IMG/VR virus record: IMGVR_UViG_3300031565_000345
Span: 1-24,813 of that record
Origin: a virus
DNA: 24,813 nt
Direction: 5' to 3' (one strand)
A program made the position numbers and the translations under genes. Under the pieces are notes generated by a model. That model was not told the origin of the DNA. It saw only the letters and a list, made by a program, of their open reading frames with translations, and ran no database searches. This document shows positions 8,154 through 15,372 of the stretch, piece by piece. Every line of letters begins with the position of its first letter. Positions within the stretch are counted from its first letter, which is position 1.

Positions 8154-8498
8154 ATGAGAGCAGGTAATTCATATAGAGGATTTGTTAATGATATTTTTAT
8201 CGAATATTCAATGATTGACTTATGTTGGAAAATATGGATTTTTGAGAGAAAAAATAACGAGAGGTGGATTGTTCATGGTGATAAAAGAACAATTTATAAA
8301 GATGGTGGGAAGTTGCCAGAGCCAACTATTGTGCTTGAAGACCCAACCTCTTTGAATGATTTAGGTAATTGTTTAAACGAGATGGGGTTTGGCAAGAAAC
8401 CAGAAGATACTACTAAGGAAGTTAAAAGATTAGAAAACCACCTAGAAGACATGAAAACGATTGCTTTTAAACAATTAAAAATTAAGGAGAAAAAATGA
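8154..8498 (+). CDS. Hypothetical protein, 114 aa
   Basis: The start is preceded by AGGGGGTGAAAAGAA, a strong ribosome site of the GGGGGTGA type used elsewhere here. I do not recognise the sequence. The first half alternates hydrophobic and aromatic residues (IDLCWKIWIFERKNNERWIVHG), which suggests a small beta-rich domain. The C-terminal ~35 residues (TKEVKRLENHLEDMKTIAFK) form a likely coiled coil. The stop overlaps the next glycosyltransferase start as ATGA. It is one of the AT-rich orphan genes placed between glycosyltransferases. Confidence 0.62.
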   Translation: MRAGNSYRGFVNDIFIEYSMIDLCWKIWIFERKNNERWIVHGDKRTIYKDGGKLPEPTIVLEDPTSLNDLGNCLNEMGFGKKPEDTTKEVKRLENHLEDMKTIAFKQLKIKEKK

Positions 8499-9253
8499 AT
8501 TGCACTCTTATAACTTGCTGGATAAAGCACTGCGATTATCCCTTATATAGAAGATTTTTGAAGAATTACCGACAATTTTTTAATAAGATAGTAATTCTTT
8601 TTTCAGAGCATAATCGTTGGCCTTATTTTGACCATTTTATTCATGGTTCATTGGCTGACCTAGATATAACATTTTTGGACTCAAAAGAACTGGATTGGGG
8701 CAAGGAAGATTGGCGGAATGTGGCTACCAACGAAATGCTTAAATATTCAGATACCGAATGGGTTGTTTCTATTGAGCAGGATTGGTTTAGCAAAGACTGG
8801 AATAAATTATTAAATGCGGTTGAAGAAGCCAGTAAAGATAACGAGTATATCGGCTGGTGGCAGGAGAGTAATAAATACATACATCCAAGTTTCTGGTTTA
8901 TTAAAAGAGCATTGCTTGATAAGACTAGAAAAGATTTTGCCGCTCATGGTAAACATGACCATTTTGGCTGGATTGCCGAGGATGTTAAGAGTCTGGGCGG
9001 CAAGACTAAAACCACTCAAGAGATGGGGTTTAAGGACTTTGAGGATTGCTTCCATTTAGGCGGGGTAAATCAAAACTACCTTGAGGGACTTAAACCTGAC
9101 TATGTATTTCACAGGCCGGAGATATTTTCCAGTTATAACTATTGGAGTGTTAAAGCAGACGTTAAACAAGACCCTAGACATCTTGAGTTATGCAAAAAGA
9201 TAGCCGAAAGATTACCAGCGCCGGATGATAAATGGAAGGAGTTTTTTAAGTGA
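8495..9253 (+). CDS. GT-A-like glycosyltransferase with EQD motif, 252 aa
   Basis: Homologue of the protein at 7430. MNCTLITCWIKHCDYPLYRR is the first strand and helix, FNKIVILFSEHN the second, then KEDWRNVATNEMLKYS (DWRN at 72-75) and WVVSIEQDWF (E94-Q95-D96). The protein is rich in tryptophan and histidine, with a later FHLGGVNQNY segment that could line an acceptor site. It overlaps the upstream gene as ATGA, and its own stop overlaps a 24-codon mini-ORF as GTGA. Donor and acceptor are unknown. Confidence 0.65.
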   Translation: MNCTLITCWIKHCDYPLYRRFLKNYRQFFNKIVILFSEHNRWPYFDHFIHGSLADLDITFLDSKELDWGKEDWRNVATNEMLKYSDTEWVVSIEQDWFSKDWNKLLNAVEEASKDNEYIGWWQESNKYIHPSFWFIKRALLDKTRKDFAAHGKHDHFGWIAEDVKSLGGKTKTTQEMGFKDFEDCFHLGGVNQNYLEGLKPDYVFHRPEIFSSYNYWSVKADVKQDPRHLELCKKIAERLPAPDDKWKEFFK

Positions 9254-9324
9254 AAATAACAAATAAAGATTTTGAATTGTATAAAGCAGTTAATATTTTA
9301 ATAAATTATATTTTGAAGAAGTGA
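9250..9324 (+). CDS. Putative 24-residue coupled mini-ORF
   Basis: The GTG at 9250 overlaps the upstream stop (GTGA), and its own stop overlaps the next GTG at 9321 (GTGA). The ORF therefore fills exactly the gap between two glycosyltransferase genes. It encodes an N-terminal MKITNKDFELYK followed by a hydrophobic stretch (AVNILINYIL) and two lysines. AAGGAG lies ~11 bases upstream. It could be a real micropeptide, perhaps membrane-associated, or a translational relay carrying ribosomes across the gap. It could also be the remnant of a deleted orphan ORF of the kind found between the other glycosyltransferases. Confidence 0.4.
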   Translation: MKITNKDFELYKAVNILINYILKK

Positions 9325-10367
9325 AAATTTTAGCAGACTTTCATCACGACAGCCTATGGTGGGCATTACACCTGCTTTTTGAAAAGCGGTTAGGCTGGGA
9401 GCTTTACCGGCCTTATGGCGTGGAATGGTTTGACCAGGAATATTTTAAATTGTATGGGCATTTTGCCATGAAAGAACCTTACCGCTTTTTGGCTAAATTG
9501 TATTTAAAAGACATTGTTTTTACTCAAGATGGCGAGAACGGCTATGGTTTGGAAACAAGAATGGGTTGCATTGACTATCCCAAGTTTAAATTAGTTACCC
9601 TTAAAAAAGCTAAAGAAATGGACTTTGACATAATAATTTGCACCATCAACGAGAACGAAAAGTATTTTTACAAGTTCGCCAAAGAGTTTTGTCCGAAAGC
9701 GAAGCTGATAAGGATTACCGGCAATATGAATGATAAGGTTGACCACGAGCTTTATCCTAACCTGATGGCTTCTGATATATCCTCTTACAAAATGTATCAA
9801 GGAGAACACAAGGTTTTATTCAGGCAGGAGTTTGACTTGAACCTGTTTAAGTATTCACCGCCGACCAATACCCATAATTTATACAGCTTTTTGAATGGAC
9901 TTAGGGCAGAGGAAACCGAACCAGGGGTTTTTGGCACCTGGTTTAAGCTTTTGCATTTACTGCCTGAGTTTAAATTCAGGAGTTATGGCGGCAAGTGCGA
10001 GAACGGCCGGATTTTTGGCAAAAGGAAGTTGATTGAGAGAATGTCGGAAGCCTCTTTTTTATACCATGTGAAAAGGATTGACGGCTACGGGCATACTATC
10101 CACAATGCTTTTGCTTTGGGAAGGCCAGTTATTACTTGTTTTGAGTATTACAGAGACAAAATTGCCGAGCCTCTTTTGGTTGATGGCGAAACCGCTATTT
10201 TTACTGATGGCCGGAGCAGCCGGCAGATAGCAGAAATTGTTAGAAGCAAGGCTAACATAGAGGAATTGACAAGGATGAGTGAGAATTGCCGGAAGAAGTT
10301 TGAGGAGAATGTCAAGTTTGATTATGAATTTATGCGGATACAAAAGTTTTTGGAGGAGTTGAGGTGA
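9321..10367 (+). CDS. GT-B-like glycosyltransferase, 348 aa
   Basis: The N-terminal MKILADFHHDSLWWALHLLF and the C-terminal segment GYGHTIHNAFALGRPVIT (about residues 255-272), followed by DGETAIF, match the donor-binding end of GT-B enzymes of the GT4 or CgeB-like type. There, a G-x-x-x-x-E/N-A-hh-x-G-x-P-V loop contacts the nucleotide sugar. The last ~60 residues are helical (EELTRMSENCRKKFEE) as in GT4 C-termini. It is a tandem paralogue of the next gene. The start is a GTG in a GTGA overlap with the mini-ORF; the stop overlaps the next gene in the same way. Confidence 0.72.
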   Translation: MKILADFHHDSLWWALHLLFEKRLGWELYRPYGVEWFDQEYFKLYGHFAMKEPYRFLAKLYLKDIVFTQDGENGYGLETRMGCIDYPKFKLVTLKKAKEMDFDIIICTINENEKYFYKFAKEFCPKAKLIRITGNMNDKVDHELYPNLMASDISSYKMYQGEHKVLFRQEFDLNLFKYSPPTNTHNLYSFLNGLRAEETEPGVFGTWFKLLHLLPEFKFRSYGGKCENGRIFGKRKLIERMSEASFLYHVKRIDGYGHTIHNAFALGRPVITCFEYYRDKIAEPLLVDGETAIFTDGRSSRQIAEIVRSKANIEELTRMSENCRKKFEENVKFDYEFMRIQKFLEELR

Positions 10368-11374
10368 AAGTATTAGCCGATATGCACCACCAGCAGCTTT
10401 TTCATAGCCTAGAGCTTTTGTTTGAGAAAAGGCTGGGCTGGGAGCTTTACACCATGAAAGGGCTTGAGTGGTTTAACGAAGGCTTTTGGAAGGGAGCGGA
10501 AGCCTATGCGAATAATGTTGGAACAGTCGGCCAGTATCTAGGTTTGAGGGGTAAAACACCGGACAGCAACGGCGTTTGCGTGGTTGACGGCACTAAGGGA
10601 TTAACACTTGAGGGATTTAAAACAATGCCTGTAGATATTGTGATTGCCTCGATACCGGCCCATGTTAAGTCTTTTAATGACTTGATAAAAAAATACAAGC
10701 CGCAAGCTAAGCTGATTTATCAAGTCGGCAACCATTTCGGCTCGATTGATTTCAGTTTGGTTAAGAACCTGATGTCCAGCACCATGCCCGAACAAGTGCC
10801 GAGCAATGTCAATGCGGTTTTCTACCACCAGGAGTTTTCCTTAGATGTTTTTAAATACGAACCGCCTCAAGAAAGCAAGGCAATAAGGAGTTTTGTACAC
10901 ACATTGTCAATTGCTGGACATTTTCAAGCCGATTGGCAGGATTTCTTGTCATTGGAAAAAGCTCTGCCTGAATTGAAGTTTGAGGCTTATGGGGCTGGCT
11001 GTCGGGATGGCTGCATTGGCGGAGAAGGAGAGATTGCAAGGTTAATAAGAGAGAGTTTGTTTGGCTTTCATTTAAAGAACATGGCAGACGGCTTCGGCCA
11101 TACCATCCATAACTGGTTTGCGTGCGGACGGCCGGTAATTGTTCGCAAAAGCCAGTATCAAGGGAAACTAGCTGGACAGCTGATGATAGACGGCTTAACT
11201 TGCATTGACTTGGATAAAGGAAGCCTAGAAAGCAATGTCGAAAGGATAAGAAAAGCAAGCCAGCCAGAGGAACATAACAAGATGTGCCAACAGGCTTTTG
11301 ATAAATTTAAACGGGTTTGCGATTTTGACAAAGAGTTTTTAAAAATTAAAACTTTTTTAGAGAAGCTAGGATAG
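10364..11374 (+). CDS. GT-B-like glycosyltransferase, tandem paralogue, 336 aa
   Basis: It begins MKVLADMHHQQLFHSLELLF and shares FEKRLGWELY with the upstream copy at the same position, showing a tandem duplication. The C-terminal DGFGHTIHNWFACGRPVIV (from residue 242) is the same donor-binding loop, followed by IDGLTCIDLD. The two copies have diverged widely outside these blocks, so they probably use different donors or acceptors and are not a recent duplication. The GTG start overlaps the preceding stop (GTGA). It is the last gene of the glycan locus before the packaging genes. Confidence 0.72.
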   Translation: MKVLADMHHQQLFHSLELLFEKRLGWELYTMKGLEWFNEGFWKGAEAYANNVGTVGQYLGLRGKTPDSNGVCVVDGTKGLTLEGFKTMPVDIVIASIPAHVKSFNDLIKKYKPQAKLIYQVGNHFGSIDFSLVKNLMSSTMPEQVPSNVNAVFYHQEFSLDVFKYEPPQESKAIRSFVHTLSIAGHFQADWQDFLSLEKALPELKFEAYGAGCRDGCIGGEGEIARLIRESLFGFHLKNMADGFGHTIHNWFACGRPVIVRKSQYQGKLAGQLMIDGLTCIDLDKGSLESNVERIRKASQPEEHNKMCQQAFDKFKRVCDFDKEFLKIKTFLEKLG

Positions 11375-11384
11375 GAGGTGAGAA

Positions 11385-11630
11385 ATGGACAATAAAGGAT
11401 ATATTTTAGGCTTTTGGAGAAATGTTAAAACCAGATGCCAGAACCCTGAGTGCGGAAGGCCGATTACCAGAGCCTACGAATTAAGACCGAATAGCTATGG
11501 AGATTTGCCTGAAGGCATTAAAGAGATTGCGCCGGTAGGCAGGTATTGCCCCCATTGCGCTAAAAAGATGGTTGAGGCGGTTCAACAGGCAATTAAAGAG
11601 GAGGAGGAAAAAGGAGGTTTGGATTTATAG
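11385..11630 (+). CDS. Zinc-ribbon protein, 81 aa
   Basis: The start follows AGGAGGTGAGAA at 11373-11384. Two cysteine pairs, C18-x4-C23 and C55-x2-C58, are arranged like a zinc ribbon, with RYCPHCAKK as the second knuckle. A charged helix (MVEAVQQAIKEEEEK) follows. No catalytic motif is visible. It sits just upstream of the terminase genes. Small zinc proteins near terminases are common in phages, but no specific role can be assigned; DNA or protein binding is the general expectation. Confidence 0.68.
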   Translation: MDNKGYILGFWRNVKTRCQNPECGRPITRAYELRPNSYGDLPEGIKEIAPVGRYCPHCAKKMVEAVQQAIKEEEEKGGLDL

Positions 11631-11637
11631 TTTCTTG

Positions 11638-11710
11638 AAAGCTGGAGAATAGGAAGGATAGTTAGTAGGTTTTGTCCATGCTTCTGGGTATTAACCTATT
11701 CTTCGGCTTT
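11638..11710 (+). promoter_or_regulatory. Long stem-loop / inverted repeat upstream of the small terminase gene
   Basis: Positions 11638-11653 and 11695-11710 can form a continuous 16-bp stem with only two G-U pairs, closing a 41-base loop. Inside the loop, GGAT (11656) and GTCC (11674) could add 4 bp. The ribosome site GAGGG (11711) follows immediately and then the ATG at 11720. It occupies almost all of the 89-base gap after the zinc-ribbon gene. Possible roles are an RNA translational control element, a packaging RNA, or a DNA site (pac/cos) recognised by terminase. None is proven. Confidence 0.6.
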
Positions 11711-11719
11711 GAGGGAAAT

Positions 11720-12124
11720 ATGACGGAAATAACTGACTTAGAAAAATTACCAAAAGAGAAACAAAAAGTCGTGGCTAAAGTCCTGTATAAAATGGGATGG
11801 GCTTCTAAAAAAATAGAAGAATGGCTTGGTATTTCGGATACAACAATTTGGCGGGCTTCAGAATTACCAACTCCAGAAGAGCTGAAACAATTTGAAATAG
11901 ATTTCCAAGTGGCAGTAAAAGGAATAAAGCAGGAAGGGATTGCGAAGGTTTTAAAACGGATATTGGAAATAATCCCAAAAGAAAAAAAATTAGACCAATT
12001 AGTGAAAGCAGGAGAATATTTGGAGGGGACTAAAACACCCTTAGTAGCCCAACAATTCAACATAGACGAAGTTAAAGTTTCCAAGGAGGAGTATGACAGG
12101 ATTTTCGAGGGGATTGAGGATTGA
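11720..12124 (+). CDS. Candidate small terminase subunit (HTH protein), 134 aa
   Basis: It lies directly upstream of, and overlaps, the large terminase gene, the usual place of terS. Residues 28-46 (ASKKIEEWLGISDTTIWR) look like a helix-turn-helix; the rest is mainly helical, as expected for an oligomerising small terminase. I chose ATG 11720 because GAGGG stands 4 bases upstream. A longer frame from TTG 11672 would run through the stem-loop and starts with implausible sequence. The role would be recognition of the packaging site and loading of the large subunit. The family assignment rests on position and HTH, not on a diagnostic motif. Confidence 0.62.
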   Translation: MTEITDLEKLPKEKQKVVAKVLYKMGWASKKIEEWLGISDTTIWRASELPTPEELKQFEIDFQVAVKGIKQEGIAKVLKRILEIIPKEKKLDQLVKAGEYLEGTKTPLVAQQFNIDEVKVSKEEYDRIFEGIED

Positions 12125-14699
12125 CAATAATCCCAAACTAGCGAAGGTAGTGAAACTGGTTTCTGATAATCCGGTAGAACTTACCAACCGCTTTTTATAT
12201 ACTTTCGACCCAAAAAGAGAACCTTACCATTTGCCTTTTAGATTGTTCGATTTTCAAGAAAAATTGGTGGGGAATATTAAAGACGCTATTGAGAATGGTT
12301 ATGATTTATTTATTGAGAAATGCAGGGAAGTAGGAGCAAGTTATGTAACTTTGGCAACCCTCTTATGGTTTTGGCGTTTTATTCCAGGCTCAAACTTTCT
12401 TTTAGGTTCAAGAAAAGAGCAGTTTGTTGACAATAGAGGCGTGAGTCTTCGCAAAGACCTTGAAGTTTCGAATAAGGAGGAGTCTTTGTTCGGCAAGCTT
12501 CAATATATGTTAGACCACTTAAATCCTCTTTTATTGCCTAAAGGTTTTAATGTCAAAAGGCATTTTACCACCATGTCTTTGAAAAACCCCCAAAACGGCA
12601 ATGTAATATCAGGCGAGTCAAGCAACCCTAATTTTTCAAGGGGCGCAAGATACAAGGCTATTCTATTAGACGAGTTTGCTTTCTGGGAAAATGATTGCCT
12701 AAGAAAAGATACAGAAGTTTTAACTGGACTTGGATGGAAATTAGTTAAAGACTGTACAAAAAAAGATTTAGTTTATTCAATGGATATAGATACTGGCAAA
12801 GCTAAATTAATGCCAATCACTAAATTACATAAGGTATATGCTGAAAAATTATATGAGTTTAAAAACAAAGCTATTGATATTTCTTGTACTGCTAACCATA
12901 AATTGTTGATTAAGAAAAGGTATTTTCCAAAAAACACTAGAAAATTTAAAAATAAGAATAAGGATAAAGGAAAGTATCAACAAAGCAATGGAAAAATGTA
13001 TTTTAGGCGGGCTGATGAAGTATATACCCAAAAACATGACTTTATTCCATTGGTTTCAAATTATGTTGATGGAGAATCTCCAGAGAAGATTTATGGTTTT
13101 AAAGCCAAAGATTTCCTAGAGTTTTTAGGCTGGTATATATCAGAAGGGTGGGGAAGAAATAAACCGCGTAATAGGAGAATCAGTATTTCTCAAACCAAAA
13201 GTAAAAATCGTCAGAAGATAGAAGATTTGTTAAAAAGAATGAATTTGCCCATTGTTTATAATAGTCATGCTTATAATTTAAGCAAAGGCTATTTACCTGA
13301 AAAAATGTTTGATGAATTGATTTCTCTTGGTAAGGCTCATCAAAAACATATTCCAAGAAAGTATCTTAACTTATCAAAAGACCTACTCAAGACTCTTTTT
13401 AATTCTTTAATTTCTGGTGATGGGTGTATTACTGAAAGAAAAAATAGGACAAATAAAATGATGTATGCTACAACTTCAAAACAGTTAGCTGATGATTTTC
13501 AGGAATTGACTCAAAAAGTAGGATTGAAAGCTTCAATATCCCAACAAAGCTATGATAATGGAAAATGGCGGAAGTTATACAGGTTAAATATTGGATTTAA
13601 ACAGCATTCCCAAGTAGCCTGTCTTGATAAAAAAATTGTTCCCTATAATGATTTTACTTATTGTGTAACTACTCCATATCATAGCTTATATGTCAGAAGA
13701 AATGGTCGGGCTAGCTGGTGTGGCAATACATCAGCTTGGGGAGCGACAGCTGATACCACCGCTTGCAGGATTGTTTTAACAACGCCAGGTTCAAGACCGA
13801 GTAAGGCAAAAAGGCTAAGGTTCGGCAAGGATAACGAAAAGATAAAAGTTGTTACCTTAACTTACAATTTAGACCCTAGGAAAACAAAAAAGTGGCTGGC
13901 ACGAGAGAAAAACAGGCGGTCGGCAGAAGATTTTGCAAGAGAGATAATGATAAACTGGGAAACCTCGGTGGCTGGCAGGGTTTATAATGAAATTGAGCAA
14001 GCGGAGGTAGGTAGTTTTCCTTATGATTGGCATTGGCCTTTGTATGTTGTCTGGGACTTTGGCTTGGATGGGACAGCTTTGCAATGGTGGCAGACCAACA
14101 TGGTTAATGGCAAGCCGAGATTAGTTGAGGCTTTTGAGAACAAAGACAAACCGATTGAGTGGTTCTTGCCTTTTTTTCCCAAACAGGATATTGACTCTAA
14201 TTTTTCTTATTCCGATGACGAATTGGAATTGATAAGGAAAGTTAAGGAGTTTAAGATTGCCATTCACTATGGCGACCCTGATGTTTCAAAAAGGTCATTG
14301 ATTACCGGCACTTCGACACGGCAGACTTTGCAGGATAAAGGCATTTATGTTCAGACGAATACTGAGTCTAATGATTTTGTTTCAAGAAGGGAAAAGACAA
14401 AAGTGTTGCTGCAACAGGGAATAGAAGTTAATCAAACAAGAGGAACTGATTATTTTATGGATTGTGTCAAAGAAGCCCGCTATCCTCAAAGGCAGGAAAC
14501 ATCGCAAGTAACCACGCCAGTGAATTTGCCAATTCACGACTGGACTTCTCATAATAGAACAGCTTTGGAATATTTTGCGGTTAATTACGAAGGCAAGCCA
14601 GAACCCAACCCGATTACCCAATCAACGCCAGAAGAAAGAAGGAGAAACCCGAATGAGAATATTATCCCTGACGAGGGAGGAGTAGCAGATTTGTTTTAA
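12093..14699 (+). CDS. Large terminase subunit (TerL) containing an intein, 868 aa precursor
   Basis: The ATPase/nuclease that packages phage DNA. An atypical Walker A lies at residues 75-83 (EKCREVGAS), and Walker B is KAILLDEFAFW with D193-E194. The C-terminal RuvC-like nuclease shows YVVWDFG (D655), HYGDPD (D728) and PIHDWTSH (D816) in the usual order. Residues 202-545 are an intein. Removing them leaves 524 aa, a normal TerL length, with extein junction WEND/TSAWG. The ATG at 12093 overlaps the small terminase gene by 32 bases and is only 3 bases from GGAGG; TTG 12114 is an alternative start. Confidence 0.93.
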   Translation: MTGFSRGLRIDNNPKLAKVVKLVSDNPVELTNRFLYTFDPKREPYHLPFRLFDFQEKLVGNIKDAIENGYDLFIEKCREVGASYVTLATLLWFWRFIPGSNFLLGSRKEQFVDNRGVSLRKDLEVSNKEESLFGKLQYMLDHLNPLLLPKGFNVKRHFTTMSLKNPQNGNVISGESSNPNFSRGARYKAILLDEFAFWENDCLRKDTEVLTGLGWKLVKDCTKKDLVYSMDIDTGKAKLMPITKLHKVYAEKLYEFKNKAIDISCTANHKLLIKKRYFPKNTRKFKNKNKDKGKYQQSNGKMYFRRADEVYTQKHDFIPLVSNYVDGESPEKIYGFKAKDFLEFLGWYISEGWGRNKPRNRRISISQTKSKNRQKIEDLLKRMNLPIVYNSHAYNLSKGYLPEKMFDELISLGKAHQKHIPRKYLNLSKDLLKTLFNSLISGDGCITERKNRTNKMMYATTSKQLADDFQELTQKVGLKASISQQSYDNGKWRKLYRLNIGFKQHSQVACLDKKIVPYNDFTYCVTTPYHSLYVRRNGRASWCGNTSAWGATADTTACRIVLTTPGSRPSKAKRLRFGKDNEKIKVVTLTYNLDPRKTKKWLAREKNRRSAEDFAREIMINWETSVAGRVYNEIEQAEVGSFPYDWHWPLYVVWDFGLDGTALQWWQTNMVNGKPRLVEAFENKDKPIEWFLPFFPKQDIDSNFSYSDDELELIRKVKEFKIAIHYGDPDVSKRSLITGTSTRQTLQDKGIYVQTNTESNDFVSRREKTKVLLQQGIEVNQTRGTDYFMDCVKEARYPQRQETSQVTTPVNLPIHDWTSHNRTALEYFAVNYEGKPEPNPITQSTPEERRRNPNENIIPDEGGVADLF
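12696..13727 (+). mobile_element. Intein with LAGLIDADG homing endonuclease domain in TerL, 344 aa
   Basis: The intein starts with a cysteine in CLRKDTEVLTGLGW (block A). Block B is SCTANHKLL with T65 and H68 (intein numbering). The two dodecapeptides are FLEFLGWYISEGWG (140-153) and LLKTLFNSLISGDG (230-243), each keeping an acidic residue. Block F is YCVTTPYHSLYVRR. It ends ASWCGN before a +1 threonine. The penultimate residue is glycine instead of the usual histidine, a known but less common variant. The insertion site is a few residues after Walker B, a conserved hot spot. The DNA is more AT-rich than the flanking exteins, which fits later acquisition. Confidence 0.92.
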
Positions 14700-14712
14700 A
14701 AGGAGGTGAGTA

Positions 14713-15072
14713 ATGCCGGATAAAAGATGGATGTGTGCCTTGTGTTTTAACGAGAAAACAGGGCCTATGGAATTTGAAACAGAGGAGGATTACAAGGAAC
14801 ACAATAGGAAATATCACCCGACAGGCGAGCCTAATGTGCAAAAGCCTGTGGAAAAACCTAAAATTACAGAGGAATTGCCGGAGCTAGCGAAACCTCAACC
14901 TCAACCTATCCAGTTGACTTACAAATATATCGGGACTTGTTCTTTTTGCAAAGGAGAAGTGGAAACAATCGAGCTTGATGTTGGCGTTAAGATCAAAGAG
15001 CACGTTTGTTTGGCTTGGTGTAATAACTGCAAGAAGAAACTTAGCCAAAGAAAGGTGGTTAAATTATCATAA
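14713..15072 (+). CDS. Zinc-finger protein, 119 aa
   Basis: The start follows AAAAGGAGGTGAGTA at 14698-14712. The N-terminus has a C2H2-type arrangement, C8-x2-C11 and H30-x4-H35. A proline-rich linker (KPQPQPIQ) leads to a second metal-binding part with CSFCKG and a later CNNCKK, a zinc-ribbon pattern. Two different zinc modules joined by a linker suggest a nucleic-acid- or protein-binding adaptor. It follows the large terminase immediately and may assist packaging, but that is only a guess from position. Confidence 0.7.
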   Translation: MPDKRWMCALCFNEKTGPMEFETEEDYKEHNRKYHPTGEPNVQKPVEKPKITEELPELAKPQPQPIQLTYKYIGTCSFCKGEVETIELDVGVKIKEHVCLAWCNNCKKKLSQRKVVKLS

Positions 15073-15073
15073 A

Positions 15074-15286
15074 ATGGAAAGTGTAATAAGCGAGCATAAC
15101 TTTTTAGAATACCTGAAAAAGAACTATCCTTACCTTTGGGACTTTGAGGTGGAAATAAGGAAGGTGGTTGACGAGAGTGGGTTTGGCGATGCTTCAGCAA
15201 GCGTTATTGTTAGGAACAAAAAGGTGTTTTCCTGTGATGTTTCCCATTGGGTTAAAAAGTTATATGAGGAGAAAAAACAAGTTTGA
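15074..15286 (+). CDS. Hypothetical protein, 70 aa
   Basis: The ATG at 15074 lies 1 base after the upstream stop. The longer frame from 14975 runs through the zinc-finger gene in another frame and is rejected. There is no strong ribosome site, so coupling to the upstream gene is likely. The protein is a mixture of short strands and helices (FLEYLKKNYPYLWDFEVEIRK; SASVIVRNKKVFSC) and I do not recognise it. Its stop codon is part of the -35 element of the promoter at 15283. Confidence 0.6.
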   Translation: MESVISEHNFLEYLKKNYPYLWDFEVEIRKVVDESGFGDASASVIVRNKKVFSCDVSHWVKKLYEEKKQV

Positions 15287-15311
15287 CAAACCTTTAACTT
15301 AGTGTTATAAC
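15283..15311 (+). promoter_or_regulatory. Sigma70-type promoter, module A
   Basis: TTGACA (15283-15288), a 17-base spacer, then TATAAC (15306-15311) with an upstream TG giving an extended -10. This is close to consensus. The 10 bases AGTGTTATAA (15301-15310) are identical in module B at 22071-22080. The predicted start is near 15318. Confidence 0.78.
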
Positions 15312-15326
15312 TTTTATTAGTAAAGC

Positions 15327-15345
15327 TCAAAGGAATATATCCGAG
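15327..15345 (+). repeat. 19-nt repeated transcribed element, copy A
   Basis: TCAAAGGAATATATCCGAG is identical at 22096-22114. It lies between promoter and terminator in both modules, about 10-15 bases after the predicted transcription start. In copy A its last five bases form the base of the terminator stem; in copy B only the final base is used. Its conservation therefore is not explained by the hairpin alone. Confidence 0.75.
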
Positions 15346-15367
15346 GACTTAGGTTCTCGGTTTTTTT
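15341..15367 (+). terminator. Intrinsic terminator, module A
   Basis: CCGAGGAC, loop TTAG, GTTCTCGG forms an 8-bp stem with one G-U, followed by seven T. It ends five bases before the next start codon (15373) and only ~50 bases after the predicted start of the promoter at 15283. Confidence 0.85.
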
Positions 15368-15372
15368 GTTAT

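Noticed and set aside
10851-11258. 135-codon minus-strand frame
   Set aside because: It lies opposite a conserved GT-B gene, is rich in Leu/Ser/Gln as antisense frames are, and has no neighbours on that strand.
11662-12084. 140-codon minus-strand frame
   Set aside because: Antisense to the small terminase candidate and its leader stem; no supporting context.
14975-15073. Upstream extension of the 70-aa gene
   Set aside because: It runs through the zinc-finger coding sequence in another frame; ATG 15074 right after the stop is a better start.
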